From positions 131,501-195,500 of the forward strand of contig NZ_VKDC01000001.1 in the NCBI RefSeq assembly GCF_007097395.1: a stretch of 64,000 bases of DNA. Reading direction: 5' to 3'. A program made the position numbers and the translations under genes. The stretch is from Fulvivirga sp. M361. GTDB lineage: Bacteria; Bacteroidota; Bacteroidia; Cytophagales; Cyclobacteriaceae. The notes under the pieces were generated by a model. The model worked only from the letters and a program-made list of their open reading frames with translations, did not search any database and had not been told where the DNA came from. Shown one piece after another: positions 35,063 to 43,943 of this stretch (positions within the stretch are counted from its first letter, which is position 1; each line of letters begins with the position of its first letter).

Positions 35063-37405
35063 ATGAGGTCATACTTTTTGTTTGTAGTTGCGTTTATACC
35101 GGCCATACTTTTTGGTCAAGGTAAAACACTGTCTATAAGGTCATTACATAAAGGTCAAAATATTAACTCGTATTTGAGTTACCTGATTGATGAAGATAGG
35201 TCTTTGACTCACTCAGATGTTCTGTCTCTTAGCGATAGTGCTTTTAAAAAAATAAGTGAAGAAGGGCTACGGCTTCCACTCACTAAAGCCCATGTCTGGC
35301 TAAGGCTGCGTTATCAAAGCCATCTGCCTCGTCCCGAAAGTGTTTTAATTGATTTCTACGACCCCTCTATTCACACTATTGAACTATTCCAGCGTTGGCC
35401 TAACGGAGGTCATAAAAGGTCTATCACCGGGGCAGGCATCCATCCTTATGAAAAAGACATCCGGGGCAATAGGAATAACCTCTTACTTCACCTGAAGCCA
35501 GGAGTACGCTCCGTATGTATTTTTAAAATATCTTCGCCCAACTACATGACCGTTTCGGCACAACTTATTGATGACAACATTGCACTGGAACGGAATACGA
35601 CTGAACGTACGGCTTTAGGTTTATATTATGGCGCCTTACTAATGATCTTTATTTATAACCTTCTCTTGTTCATTTCGAGTCGTCTTCGAATCTTCTTGCT
35701 AAGCGCCATCTATGTATCGTTAATCGCTGTTTTTACGGGAGCAGCAGACGGCTTCACCCCACAGTATCTTTATTTTTTGGTGGATTGGACCAACGGTTAC
35801 CAGGATGCATTTACCGCAGCGCTTGTGAATATACTCGGCCTACTGTTTATGCTAGATTTTTTGCAAGTTTCCACCTGGTCAATGCGTTACCATAAGTTCC
35901 TTCATTGGAGCGTATATACCATTATAGCCATTATGGTTATATTGTTGATAGCAGATCTTCAACAGGCTTATTTTGTACTAAGTTTAATTGGTATGGCTGT
36001 GCTCTTGATCACCATCCATTGTAGTTTAATCGCACTAAAAAGAAAAGTACCCCAGGCTCAATATTTTGTAGCTGCTTATGCAGTATACGCAATATTTATT
36101 ACCATTTTCATTTTGAGCATACAACGTGTAATACCCTATGGACCTATTCCTAAATATTCCATTCATTTTGGGTTCATAGGGTGCATAATCGTACTGTCTT
36201 ATGGTTTAGGAATGAGAGTGTATAAATCATTTCTGACTTACATGGACAGGGAAAAAGAGAAGCACGAAACTATTGAAAAAAAGAACCAGGAACTGGAGTT
36301 AAAAGTAACAGAACGTACACGTGATATTGAAAAGAAAGAGATCAACCTGCGATCTATCCTTGATAACTCTGACAACTCCATTTGGCTACTGGACAAGAAC
36401 TATTTTTTAATTGATTTTAATCTCATCTTCAAAGAAGAATGGAAACTCGCCTATGGGATAGAATTAGAAGTTGGAATGAACCTCCCGGAACATATACCTG
36501 ATGAAGCTACGCGTGTGCTCTGGGAATGCCGGTATTCAAATGCCCTAAAAGGGGAAAAAGCAGTCTATCAAGACTCTTACCAGGTAGGCCATGAAAATAA
36601 TTATTATGAAATACATGTATATCCTATTAAGGACGGTGGCGAAATAACGGGCATCTCCTTTTTTGCTAAAGATATTACCAAACGTACCCAGGCCCAGAAA
36701 AAGCTGGTAGAGCAAAACAAGGTCTTAAAAAAGGTAAATCGTGAATTGGATAGTTTTGTTTACAGCGCATCGCATGACTTGAAAGCGCCGTTGGCATCTG
36801 TTCTGGGATTGATAGACCTGGTGAAGAAAGAAAACGAACAAGAGGTCCGATATCAATATTACGGCATGATGCAGCGGTCTATCGCCAGGCTGGACCAGTT
36901 TATTAACGATATCATTGATTACTCACGCAATGCACGGATGGACATAAAACCTGAAGAAATTGATCTGAGGGAGGTGGTGTGTGAAATATTCGAAGACCTG
37001 AAATATATGCAAGGTGTAGAGGACCTGGAAAGAGAAATAGAAATTGTAAAGGGCCTAAGGATTAAAACTGACCCTATACGGCTAAAGATAATCGCGAGAA
37101 ACCTGCTCAGCAATGCGATCCGGTATGGGCGTTTAGGTAAGGGAATAAAGAAGATACATGTTAAGGCGGCTGTAGAAAATGACGTGCTAAAAATTGTGGT
37201 AAAAGATCATGGACAGGGAATCCCTAAAGATCGTCAGGAAAAGATCTTCGAGATGTTTTACAGGGCTGATGAAAACATATCAGGGTCCGGATTAGGTTTA
37301 TACATTGTTAAAGAAACCCTGAACAGGTTAAACGGGAAAATAGAAGTGGCCTCTGATTACGGAATGGGAGCAGAATTTAAAGTCGAAATACCTGTTAGCA
37401 AATAG
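35063..37405 (+). CDS. 7TMR-DISM sensor histidine kinase with PAS domain
   Basis: The 780-residue protein has a signal peptide (to about 19), a 7TMR-DISMED2 extracellular domain (about 22-180), seven membrane segments (about 188-385), a coiled coil (395-425), a PAS domain (about 430-545) and a kinase core. The phosphoacceptor is in SFVYSASHDLKAPLASVLGL; ATP-binding boxes are NLLSNAIRYG, VVKDHGQGIP and SGSGLGLYIVKETL. 7TMR-DISM receptors are thought to sense small carbohydrate-like ligands. It lies 8 bp after pfkA, so the two are probably co-transcribed. No response regulator is adjacent. Confidence 0.93.
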   Translation: MRSYFLFVVAFIPAILFGQGKTLSIRSLHKGQNINSYLSYLIDEDRSLTHSDVLSLSDSAFKKISEEGLRLPLTKAHVWLRLRYQSHLPRPESVLIDFYDPSIHTIELFQRWPNGGHKRSITGAGIHPYEKDIRGNRNNLLLHLKPGVRSVCIFKISSPNYMTVSAQLIDDNIALERNTTERTALGLYYGALLMIFIYNLLLFISSRLRIFLLSAIYVSLIAVFTGAADGFTPQYLYFLVDWTNGYQDAFTAALVNILGLLFMLDFLQVSTWSMRYHKFLHWSVYTIIAIMVILLIADLQQAYFVLSLIGMAVLLITIHCSLIALKRKVPQAQYFVAAYAVYAIFITIFILSIQRVIPYGPIPKYSIHFGFIGCIIVLSYGLGMRVYKSFLTYMDREKEKHETIEKKNQELELKVTERTRDIEKKEINLRSILDNSDNSIWLLDKNYFLIDFNLIFKEEWKLAYGIELEVGMNLPEHIPDEATRVLWECRYSNALKGEKAVYQDSYQVGHENNYYEIHVYPIKDGGEITGISFFAKDITKRTQAQKKLVEQNKVLKKVNRELDSFVYSASHDLKAPLASVLGLIDLVKKENEQEVRYQYYGMMQRSIARLDQFINDIIDYSRNARMDIKPEEIDLREVVCEIFEDLKYMQGVEDLEREIEIVKGLRIKTDPIRLKIIARNLLSNAIRYGRLGKGIKKIHVKAAVENDVLKIVVKDHGQGIPKDRQEKIFEMFYRADENISGSGLGLYIVKETLNRLNGKIEVASDYGMGAEFKVEIPVSK

Positions 37406-37494
37406 ATTCAACTTATTTTACCAATGAGCATATGCTTGCCATCATCCGGTGAACTAAATGAGCGCTGCAGGGTTTTTAAATTAAAAAGAAAGAG

Positions 37495-38040
37495 ATGACA
37501 GAATTAGCAACGTTTGGGGCAGGTTGTTTTTGGTGTGTAGAAGCTGTTTTTCAGCAGATCAGTGGAGTATCAAAAGTAGTTTCGGGTTATACCGGTGGTA
37601 AAGTGAAAGATCCGACCTACCGTGAAGTGTGCGGAGGTCGTACCGGACATGCAGAAGTGGCCCAGATAAGCTTTGACCCCGAAAAGGTAAACTATACAGA
37701 GTTGTTGGAAATTTTCTGGTCCAGTCATGACCCTACCACATTAAATCGTCAGGGTGCAGATGTGGGCACACAATATCGTTCAGCGATCTTCTATCATAAT
37801 GAGGAGCAAAAAAAACTGACGGAAAGCTTCAAACAAGAACTGGATGTATCCGGCACCTTTGATTCTCCTATTGTTACGGAGATATCACCTTTGGAAGTCT
37901 TTTACAAGGCTGAAGAACACCATCAGAATTATTTTAACTTAAATGGTGGTCAGCCTTACTGTCAATTTGTGGTAAAACCGAAGGTGGATAAAGTGAAACG
38001 TGTGTTCGCTAATAAATTGAAAACAATAGGTGACTCCTGA
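37495..38040 (+). CDS. msrA: Peptide methionine-S-sulfoxide reductase
   Basis: The 181-residue protein has the MsrA catalytic motif GCFWCVEAVF (residues 10-19; Cys11 is the nucleophile), then GVSKVVSGYTGG and the CGGRTGHAEVAQISFDPEKV segment. It reduces methionine-S-sulfoxide in proteins. It has no signal peptide and should be cytoplasmic. It stands alone after the histidine kinase gene (90-bp gap). Confidence 0.96.
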   Translation: MTELATFGAGCFWCVEAVFQQISGVSKVVSGYTGGKVKDPTYREVCGGRTGHAEVAQISFDPEKVNYTELLEIFWSSHDPTTLNRQGADVGTQYRSAIFYHNEEQKKLTESFKQELDVSGTFDSPIVTEISPLEVFYKAEEHHQNYFNLNGGQPYCQFVVKPKVDKVKRVFANKLKTIGDS

Positions 38041-38247
38041 TAAATAAGATCATACAGGGCCTATATAAGCCATTACCGAGATCAGTCTTGCACTCACAGG
38101 CAGTCAAATGCCGTCGTTTTTGCCGTTTTCGGATAAGGTTGATAAGTTTAAGGAGGTGTCATGAGATGATGTGCCTGTTTAAAAGGTTGACATTGGAATA
38201 CTAAAGAAGCGGTTTTTGCGTGTTGCCGGAAGAAAGGACTTTATCCA

Positions 38248-41200
38248 CTAATATTCGTCGTAAGGAATACTTACTGTAAATTCAGTATAAACCCCTTTTT
38301 CTGATTCAAATTCAATCTGAACACCCAGTTTTTCGCTGGCTAATTTTACAAGATACAACCCAAGTCCATTTCCTTTTGACAGATCTGAAGCCCGGAAAAA
38401 CATTTCGTATACACGCTTTGAATACCTGGGATCAATTCCTATTCCGTTATCAAATATCTTGACCTCAATGCTGTTCTTTTTATACTTTGTAGAGACCTTG
38501 ATCTCATGTTTCTCGTTGCTTAATTTCTTACGAAAAGTTAGTGCGTTGTCCAGTAAGTTCTTAATTATGATAGTAAGCAGATAAGTATCTGAGATCAGTA
38601 AACTATTCTTATCCAAATCAAAAGAATAAATCGTTTCTCCCTCTCTATCCAAAAACTTTAATGACTCACAGGTATTGTGAATAAGTGCTATAAGATCTAC
38701 CTCTTCCCGGTTAGCATGTGTATTAATAATATCATGGACCTGCATAAGTTTAGAAAGCAGGGTCTCCATTTCAAGTGTCGTTTCCTCTATCAGACTAAAG
38801 TATTTTTCATTATTCCCATCCAACGATTCAAGTTTAGCCAGGGCAGTCAATCCATGTATCCGGTTGATAGGTCCTTTAAGGTCATGAGAAGCGCGGTAAA
38901 TGAACATATCAAGTTCGCTGTTGATCTGCTTCAACTTTTCCATGGTAGATTTGATGCGAGAAGTCCTGTTCTCTACCTCTTTCTCCAATGAGTAGTTGAG
39001 CTCTGTGAGTTTTTTGTTAATGCTCAGAATTTTTTCCTGGGATTTATTGAGTAGATTATTTTTAGACTCAATGTCCTCTTTTTGACTGGTGATCTCTTCA
39101 TGACGTATCTTAAGCAGATCATTTTGCTTTTCTATTTCCTTCTTTTGTGACATTACCTCAAATGTTCTGTCCGCCACAATAAGCTTTAATTTCTGTTTCT
39201 GCATTCGTATGCGGTAAGAATACCCTAGTGCTATGAACCAAATAAATAAGCCTACTAAAACACTTATAACGGAATATGCCCAACTGGTCTGATACCATGG
39301 TGGTAAAATAGTAAAGGCATAAAAGGCTTGCTTCCCCTCCCGGTTATATATATTCCTCGACTTGACATAAAAAGTATAATCACCAGCAGGCAGATTACTG
39401 TATTCCTTCTTATACTCTTTTGACCAGGTAGACCAGTCACCATCATTATTGTCAAGATAGTAGCTAAATTCGTTTTTTTCCTGTGTTATATAGCTGGTAG
39501 CCGAATACTCGAAACTAATATCGTTCAACTCATAATCTAACTTTAGTCTAAAGCCGTGAGGCTGTCGGGCAGCAATAGAAGGTATTTGATTCTTGTCAGA
39601 TGACACTGCCGTAGCACCGTTAAAAAGAACCGAATCAACCGTGCTGACCCGCCTTATCAATGTATTGAAAGGCTGATGATAATCCCTTTTTATGCGCTGA
39701 TCAAAGCGGAATAAGCCTTCTGTTCCTGCTATCCATACAAGGCTATCCCCTTCAGCATAGACAGTCATCACTTCCATATCCGGTAAACGATTGAAAGGAG
39801 TGCTTTCCCGCACATATTTACCTTCCTCACCATAGTAATACTTCTCAACCCGCTCATTTCTTTCATTATCAAGATAAGAAAGAAAATAATCTCCTTTTGA
39901 ATCACCGGTAATGGACATAATTTTATGTTCTGACGCAATGAAAGTTCCGTTTTTTTCAAAAGTCAAAGTATCATTTACATCTTTAATTAAACTGTAGATG
40001 CCTGAACCTGTGGTAAATAGTAATTGGTCATGGTATTCAAAGATATTGATCTCACTTAGGTCAGGAAGACCGGCTTTCTCGTCATAGAGTTTTACAGGTA
40101 CTTTTGATGAGGGGTCCGGTTCAACCCGGTAAACGCCCAAAAATTTAGATGCCGCCCAGATCGTTTCATTTTTATCTTGATAAATACTGCGAAACGTATT
40201 GTTCGGGCTTTTTAGCAAATCATGTCGGTCAAAGCCATCACTGCTTAAATTGATGATGCTCAAACCATCCAGATGACCCACAATAATTTCATCATTATTA
40301 TTTGATATGGCCAGTTTAGACACATTTGGGAAATTCGATATTTTGACCAACTTACTTTCCGAGATATAAAAAAGACCTTCATTACCTCCTGCAAGAAGGA
40401 TATTATTATGTCCTTTGGAATCAACCGTAATAAGTGTCCATACTTTGCCATTAATCCCCTCTATTTTCTGAAAAATCCCATCCTTTTTATAAAAAAGGCC
40501 CTCGGTAGTTGCAATATATACCGTATTATCAAACCTCACCACATCCCAGACGGTACCTTCAACGCCTTGATCCTGACCCCAAAAAAGCCAGGGGGAGTAA
40601 AGATCAATGGTGGCTATACCTTCCTGCATGGCTACCCACAGCTGCTCCTGATGGTCGAACATTAAATCTCTTACATGGTTACTCTGCAGTCCCCGCGATC
40701 TATCGATCACAAATTCTACATTGAGGTCAGACCCTGTCAGAATAATACCACTGCCCAGGGAGCCAAAAACATACTTATTAGCTTCAGTTTTATACCCTGC
40801 AAATAATAGGCTCTTAGACAGATATTCATTTATCGAGCCGGGCATAGGGTACACACTATCTTCATCAAATTCATAAAACCCTTCTTTTAATGTACCTATG
40901 ATGGTCTGATTTTCATCTACCGGATCAACAAATGTCACAGCGGACAGATCTTTTACATTCAGGTGATTTACTTTTTCGAGGAGTCCGTTTTCTGCGAGTT
41001 TTACAAGGTCATTACCTTTTAAAAAGCAATATATGTCACCTCCCACTTCGAAAGGTGCATAATTAAAATTGTTATTTTCAGGTCGCCATACCTCAAATAC
41101 TTCATGCTCCTCATCCAGCTTGAAAATAGCTTCCTTTGAAAAAAAATAGACCCCGCTCGAAGCACATAAAATGAACCTGATGACATTAAAATTAACCTCT

Positions 41201-41562
41201 ACAGGAATTTTATTTTTTAGGGAAACGTAATGAAGATCACCGCTAAGATCCGGGGTCAAGTGGCCAAAATCCCTTTTACCACCTACATAGATCTTATTAC
41301 TTTCTGAAATAGCAAGTGATAAAACATTTGAATTAGACGCGATAGGAATATGCCTCCAATTAAGTCCGTCATATTCTAATACCCCACTGTAATTCGCAAT
41401 GTAGATTAAGCCATCCTGGCTTTGTGCCAAACTGAAGTTTGAGAGAGAAGCGGTATAATCAGATCGCTTGAAATTGTTAATAAAATATCGACCGGATTTC
41501 TGCGCCAAAAGCGGCGTGAAAGAAGAAAATACTATGATAACTAAAGATAGTCTTGGAAACAT
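38248..41562 (-). CDS. Two-component beta-propeller sensor histidine kinase
   Basis: The 1104-residue protein has a signal peptide (to about 20), a periplasmic propeller (about 25-640; Reg_prop-like blades such as LWVAMQEGIATIDLYSP), a Y_Y_Y domain (about 660-745: YYLDNNDGDWSTWSKE, LPAGDYTFYVKSRN), one membrane segment (about 755-780), a long coiled coil (about 790-870) and a kinase core (FIYRASHDLKGPINRIHGLT; NLLDNALTFR; IFDNGIGIDP; GNGLGLYLVK). Unlike SusR-type hybrids it lacks a receiver and AraC domain, so it needs a separate regulator. It is the last gene of the minus-strand group containing the small peptide. Confidence 0.93.
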   Translation of the reverse strand: MFPRLSLVIIVFSSFTPLLAQKSGRYFINNFKRSDYTASLSNFSLAQSQDGLIYIANYSGVLEYDGLNWRHIPIASNSNVLSLAISESNKIYVGGKRDFGHLTPDLSGDLHYVSLKNKIPVEVNFNVIRFILCASSGVYFFSKEAIFKLDEEHEVFEVWRPENNNFNYAPFEVGGDIYCFLKGNDLVKLAENGLLEKVNHLNVKDLSAVTFVDPVDENQTIIGTLKEGFYEFDEDSVYPMPGSINEYLSKSLLFAGYKTEANKYVFGSLGSGIILTGSDLNVEFVIDRSRGLQSNHVRDLMFDHQEQLWVAMQEGIATIDLYSPWLFWGQDQGVEGTVWDVVRFDNTVYIATTEGLFYKKDGIFQKIEGINGKVWTLITVDSKGHNNILLAGGNEGLFYISESKLVKISNFPNVSKLAISNNNDEIIVGHLDGLSIINLSSDGFDRHDLLKSPNNTFRSIYQDKNETIWAASKFLGVYRVEPDPSSKVPVKLYDEKAGLPDLSEINIFEYHDQLLFTTGSGIYSLIKDVNDTLTFEKNGTFIASEHKIMSITGDSKGDYFLSYLDNERNERVEKYYYGEEGKYVRESTPFNRLPDMEVMTVYAEGDSLVWIAGTEGLFRFDQRIKRDYHQPFNTLIRRVSTVDSVLFNGATAVSSDKNQIPSIAARQPHGFRLKLDYELNDISFEYSATSYITQEKNEFSYYLDNNDGDWSTWSKEYKKEYSNLPAGDYTFYVKSRNIYNREGKQAFYAFTILPPWYQTSWAYSVISVLVGLFIWFIALGYSYRIRMQKQKLKLIVADRTFEVMSQKKEIEKQNDLLKIRHEEITSQKEDIESKNNLLNKSQEKILSINKKLTELNYSLEKEVENRTSRIKSTMEKLKQINSELDMFIYRASHDLKGPINRIHGLTALAKLESLDGNNEKYFSLIEETTLEMETLLSKLMQVHDIINTHANREEVDLIALIHNTCESLKFLDREGETIYSFDLDKNSLLISDTYLLTIIIKNLLDNALTFRKKLSNEKHEIKVSTKYKKNSIEVKIFDNGIGIDPRYSKRVYEMFFRASDLSKGNGLGLYLVKLASEKLGVQIEFESEKGVYTEFTVSIPYDEY

Positions 41563-41667
41563 TCAATTCAAAACACAGCAAGCAGTCCAATTGCATTGGT
41601 AAGGTCTAAAATAAGATTAGCTGTGAAATAAAAAAACTAAATATTGTTGGCCGGTAGTTACTGTAAC

Positions 41668-42162
41668 CTAGTATTTTTTTATTGAATTGATATAATCAGG
41701 ATTGTATTTAGAAGCAAAAGTGTCGTACCATTTTACAAGAGTTTCAGCACCCAGATGGTCATAAATAGCACTATACTGACTTTTTAATTTAGCTTCATGT
41801 TCTTTCATCACTTTTACCGGTTCGGTAAGCATGCGTTGGTGTTGTGATTTTTTTACTTTAGGCGCCGTAGGTTGATGATGGATCAGTCTTTTGAAATGAT
41901 CTGAACAGAATTTATAATACTGCCTTGTATGAAGTATAAAAGTATGCCACATTTCATCGATAATGATGAGTGGCCGATCTATGAACAGAGGGTTTTCAAG
42001 TTCTTCCGCTTTAGAAGCCAGCCATAGCCACTTTTTTGTTTCATTAAAAAGATCTACGGCCTCATCATGGGAAACGTCATAACGTTCCATAAACCCTTCA
42101 ATGATCAGTGCCTCATCTTCGCAATCAAGTGCGTTTATAAGACGCTTTTCGCTAATCGTCAT
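41668..42162 (-). CDS. DUF1399/glycine-rich-domain-like protein
   Basis: The 164-residue cytoplasmic protein has the pattern KKWLWLASKAEELENPLFID then IIDEMWHTFILHTRQYYKFC and HHQPTAP, which resembles the core of DUF1399/GRDP proteins (xxxDxxWHTHILxTxxYxxFC, then HHxP). The C-terminal part (MKEHEAKLKSQYSAIYDHLG) is helical. Its function is unknown. It lies about 150 bp downstream of the 46-residue peptide gene on the same strand, with a hairpin between them, so the two may form one transcriptional unit. Confidence 0.7.
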   Translation of the reverse strand: MTISEKRLINALDCEDEALIIEGFMERYDVSHDEAVDLFNETKKWLWLASKAEELENPLFIDRPLIIIDEMWHTFILHTRQYYKFCSDHFKRLIHHQPTAPKVKKSQHQRMLTEPVKVMKEHEAKLKSQYSAIYDHLGAETLVKWYDTFASKYNPDYINSIKKY

Positions 42163-42182
42163 GATTTTAATACGTTAAATGA

Positions 42183-42213
42183 AAGAGCCATCCCTGGAGT
42201 CGAGATGACTCTT
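42183..42213. terminator. Hairpin between the peptide gene and its downstream partner
   Basis: AAGAG-C-CATC (42183-42192) pairs with GATG-A-CTCTT (42204-42213), one mismatch, 11-nt loop. Read on the minus strand it precedes a weak T-rich stretch (CTTTCATTT). It could be an attenuator that makes the peptide transcript more abundant than the downstream gene. Confidence 0.4.
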
Positions 42214-42312
42214 ATTTATTTCTTATAGCCCTGAGCTTTGGAAATATGAACCCTCAAAGATCAGGTCTTACTGATATAATATCTTATTCACTTATTAGGC
42301 AAGAAACTCACC

Positions 42313-42453
42313 TTAAGGAAATACTACGGAGACACAACCTTCGCAATGAACCGCTGCTTTTTCATTCAAAACTTGATTTTTACTGATCAGATTTTCAATA
42401 AGATCTTTCTTGATTTTGCTTTCAGAAGGTTTTTGTTGTGAGTTGTTTAACAT
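42313..42453 (-). CDS. 46-residue peptide with C-terminal Cys pair (candidate RiPP precursor or signal peptide)
   Basis: The ATG at 42453 and the TAA at 42315-42313 bound a 46-codon frame in an AT-rich gap. The N-terminal part is Lys/Asn/Gln-rich and helical (SKIKKDLIENLISKNQVLNE), as in leader regions. The C-terminus is short and different: AAVHCEGCVSVVFP, with a CxxC pair and hydrophobic end. No signal peptide or GG-type leader is seen. A promoter-like TTTTG-N20-TAAGTTAG lies upstream. The DUF1399-like gene follows. It reads as a real gene by composition, but no family is recognised; a modified peptide is inference. Confidence 0.6.
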   Translation of the reverse strand: MLNNSQQKPSESKIKKDLIENLISKNQVLNEKAAVHCEGCVSVVFP

Positions 42454-42487
42454 AACTTGTAAGATTTATTTATGATTAATTACACAA

Positions 42488-42520
42488 CTAACTTAGGAAT
42501 CTGATTGCTTAAATTCAAAA
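42488..42520 (-). promoter_or_regulatory. Bacteroidota-type promoter candidate for the peptide gene
   Basis: On the minus strand TTTTG (42520-42516) and TAAGTTAG (42495-42488) are 20 nt apart, close to the Bacteroidota TTTG-N19-21-TAnnTTTG consensus. It would give a 5' leader of about 30 nt before the peptide start at 42453. Confidence 0.35.
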
Positions 42521-42784
42521 CTTTTTTGATAAAAATTTGCATTATTTAATGATTTCAATATAAAATTCAACAAATTCATAATTTTCATAGGATTATATGA
42601 TTTTAAGTTGGAGACCAGTAAAATAGAGTGGTGGCAGCAGAATAACTTGCTGTATATTAGGTAATTAACAATGAGTTTTCGCCAGGCAACGAAATCTATT
42701 ACAGTATTTTACTAAAAGGCTTGTGAAGCTAGTAATATATGTTAATTACCTCTGTACTAGTGAAAAGGTGAAAAAAAGGGCTAC

Positions 42785-43327
42785 TTACTCAAGCACTTCT
42801 TCTATCTCATCCATTTTTTTTTCACTGTAAGCGCCAGATGTGGCAAAGACGATTTTACCTTGATCATCTAATACAAAAAAATATGGGACGTCTTTCTTTG
42901 AAAATGCCAAAGCGTCCTTATAAGGCTTTAGCTTACCCTTATAAAAAAGTATATATGGCAGCAAACGTGCATCAATGTTCTTAGCAGCTTTTCTTTTTGC
43001 CGTACCGGTAGCCGCAGAATTCACTCCGGTGAACATAGGAATGAAATAGACATTAACATCGTACCCAAAGCCACCAAAAATCCCGTCGCTGGACTGAATG
43101 AACTTATTAAATACAGGACTAAACCAGGTATTCAGGTCTCCTTCGGACTTTTTAGAATACGCCAGACCTAGTAATGTAAACTTACCTTTGGTATCACCCG
43201 GAAGAGAAATAGCAGCGTCCTCAACATTTTCCACTTCCATATCCGGAAATAACTTTCCCACCACCTGGGCGTGTGATTGATTGATCCATAAGCCGATAGA
43301 CAATAAAACAAGGATGTTTTTGAGCAT
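42785..43327 (-). CDS. Secreted thioredoxin-fold protein without catalytic cysteines
   Basis: The 180-residue protein has a signal peptide (to about 20, QSHAQ). The order of strands (KFTLLGLAYSKK, VNVYFIPMFTG, LPYILFYKGKL, VPYFFVLDDQGKIVFATSG) fits a thioredoxin-like fold of the TlpA/ATP10 kind, but no CxxC is present; no Cys remains in the mature part. So it is probably not a redox enzyme. It is divergent from the DoxX gene across a region with two dyads, and upstream of the 46-residue peptide gene on the same strand. Confidence 0.7.
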   Translation of the reverse strand: MLKNILVLLSIGLWINQSHAQVVGKLFPDMEVENVEDAAISLPGDTKGKFTLLGLAYSKKSEGDLNTWFSPVFNKFIQSSDGIFGGFGYDVNVYFIPMFTGVNSAATGTAKRKAAKNIDARLLPYILFYKGKLKPYKDALAFSKKDVPYFFVLDDQGKIVFATSGAYSEKKMDEIEEVLE

Positions 43328-43407
43328 AGGACAATTCTTACGGAACGAAAGTACAAAAAAGACTTTGATTTCCCTTTCATTCCCTGGTTATGTTTTAGAG
43401 AATAAAT

Positions 43408-43446
43408 GGTATCAATAATGATACCACACATTACATGTTTAAACAT
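43408..43446. promoter_or_regulatory. Two dyads in a divergent intergenic region
   Basis: GGTATCA-ATAA-TGATACC (43408-43425) and the perfect 12-bp palindrome ATGTTTAAACAT (43435-43446) lie between the thioredoxin-fold gene (start 43327) and doxX (start 43486). They are candidate operators for either gene; the regulator is unknown. Confidence 0.45.
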
Positions 43447-43485
43447 TTATTTATACCTTAGATATCCAACTAAAGACACATTGTT

Positions 43486-43878
43486 ATGACAGAAAAAACC
43501 AAAAAGATCATCGGCTGGGTACTTTCGGGTCTGCTCGGCGCTTTGCTACTTTTCAGTGCAATGGGCAAATTTATGGGTCAGGCAAGCCCCATGATGGAAC
43601 ATTTTGGCTTTACAGCATCAGAAACTACTCTGATAGCAATAGGTGAAGTGATCTCCGCAGTACTTTTTCTTATCCCTCGAACTCAGTCATTAGGTACTTT
43701 GTTAGTCACAGCCTATATGGGTGGCGCCATAGCCTCGCATATGTCAGCCGCTGCCGGAACGGAAGAATTAGGCGGGGAAGGCATCCAGAATTACCTGATG
43801 CCATCCATTATCCTAGTGCTGGTTTGGGTAGCCAGTTTGCTACGAAACCCCAAAACCCTTTCAAGTTTTTCAGGCTAA
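43486..43878 (+). CDS. DoxX-family membrane protein
   Basis: The 130-residue protein has four membrane segments (about 8-27, 47-64, 70-88, 104-121). The first segment region, GALLLFSAMGKFMGQ followed by MEHFGF, fits DoxX-like family members. The role is not settled; relatives act in thiol or oxidative stress. It is divergent from the thioredoxin-fold gene, and a hairpin terminator follows. Confidence 0.85.
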   Translation: MTEKTKKIIGWVLSGLLGALLLFSAMGKFMGQASPMMEHFGFTASETTLIAIGEVISAVLFLIPRTQSLGTLLVTAYMGGAIASHMSAAAGTEELGGEGIQNYLMPSIILVLVWVASLLRNPKTLSSFSG

Positions 43879-43881
43879 ATA

Positions 43882-43912
43882 AATATTCCGGCTCAGGTCG
43901 GAATATTATTTT
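43882..43912. terminator. Hairpin terminator after the DoxX gene
   Basis: AATATTCCG (43882-43890) pairs with CGGAATATT (43899-43907), 9-bp stem and 8-nt loop, followed by ATTTT. Confidence 0.75.
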
Positions 43913-43943
43913 CAGGGCATCTGATTATTCTTAATTTTACTAG

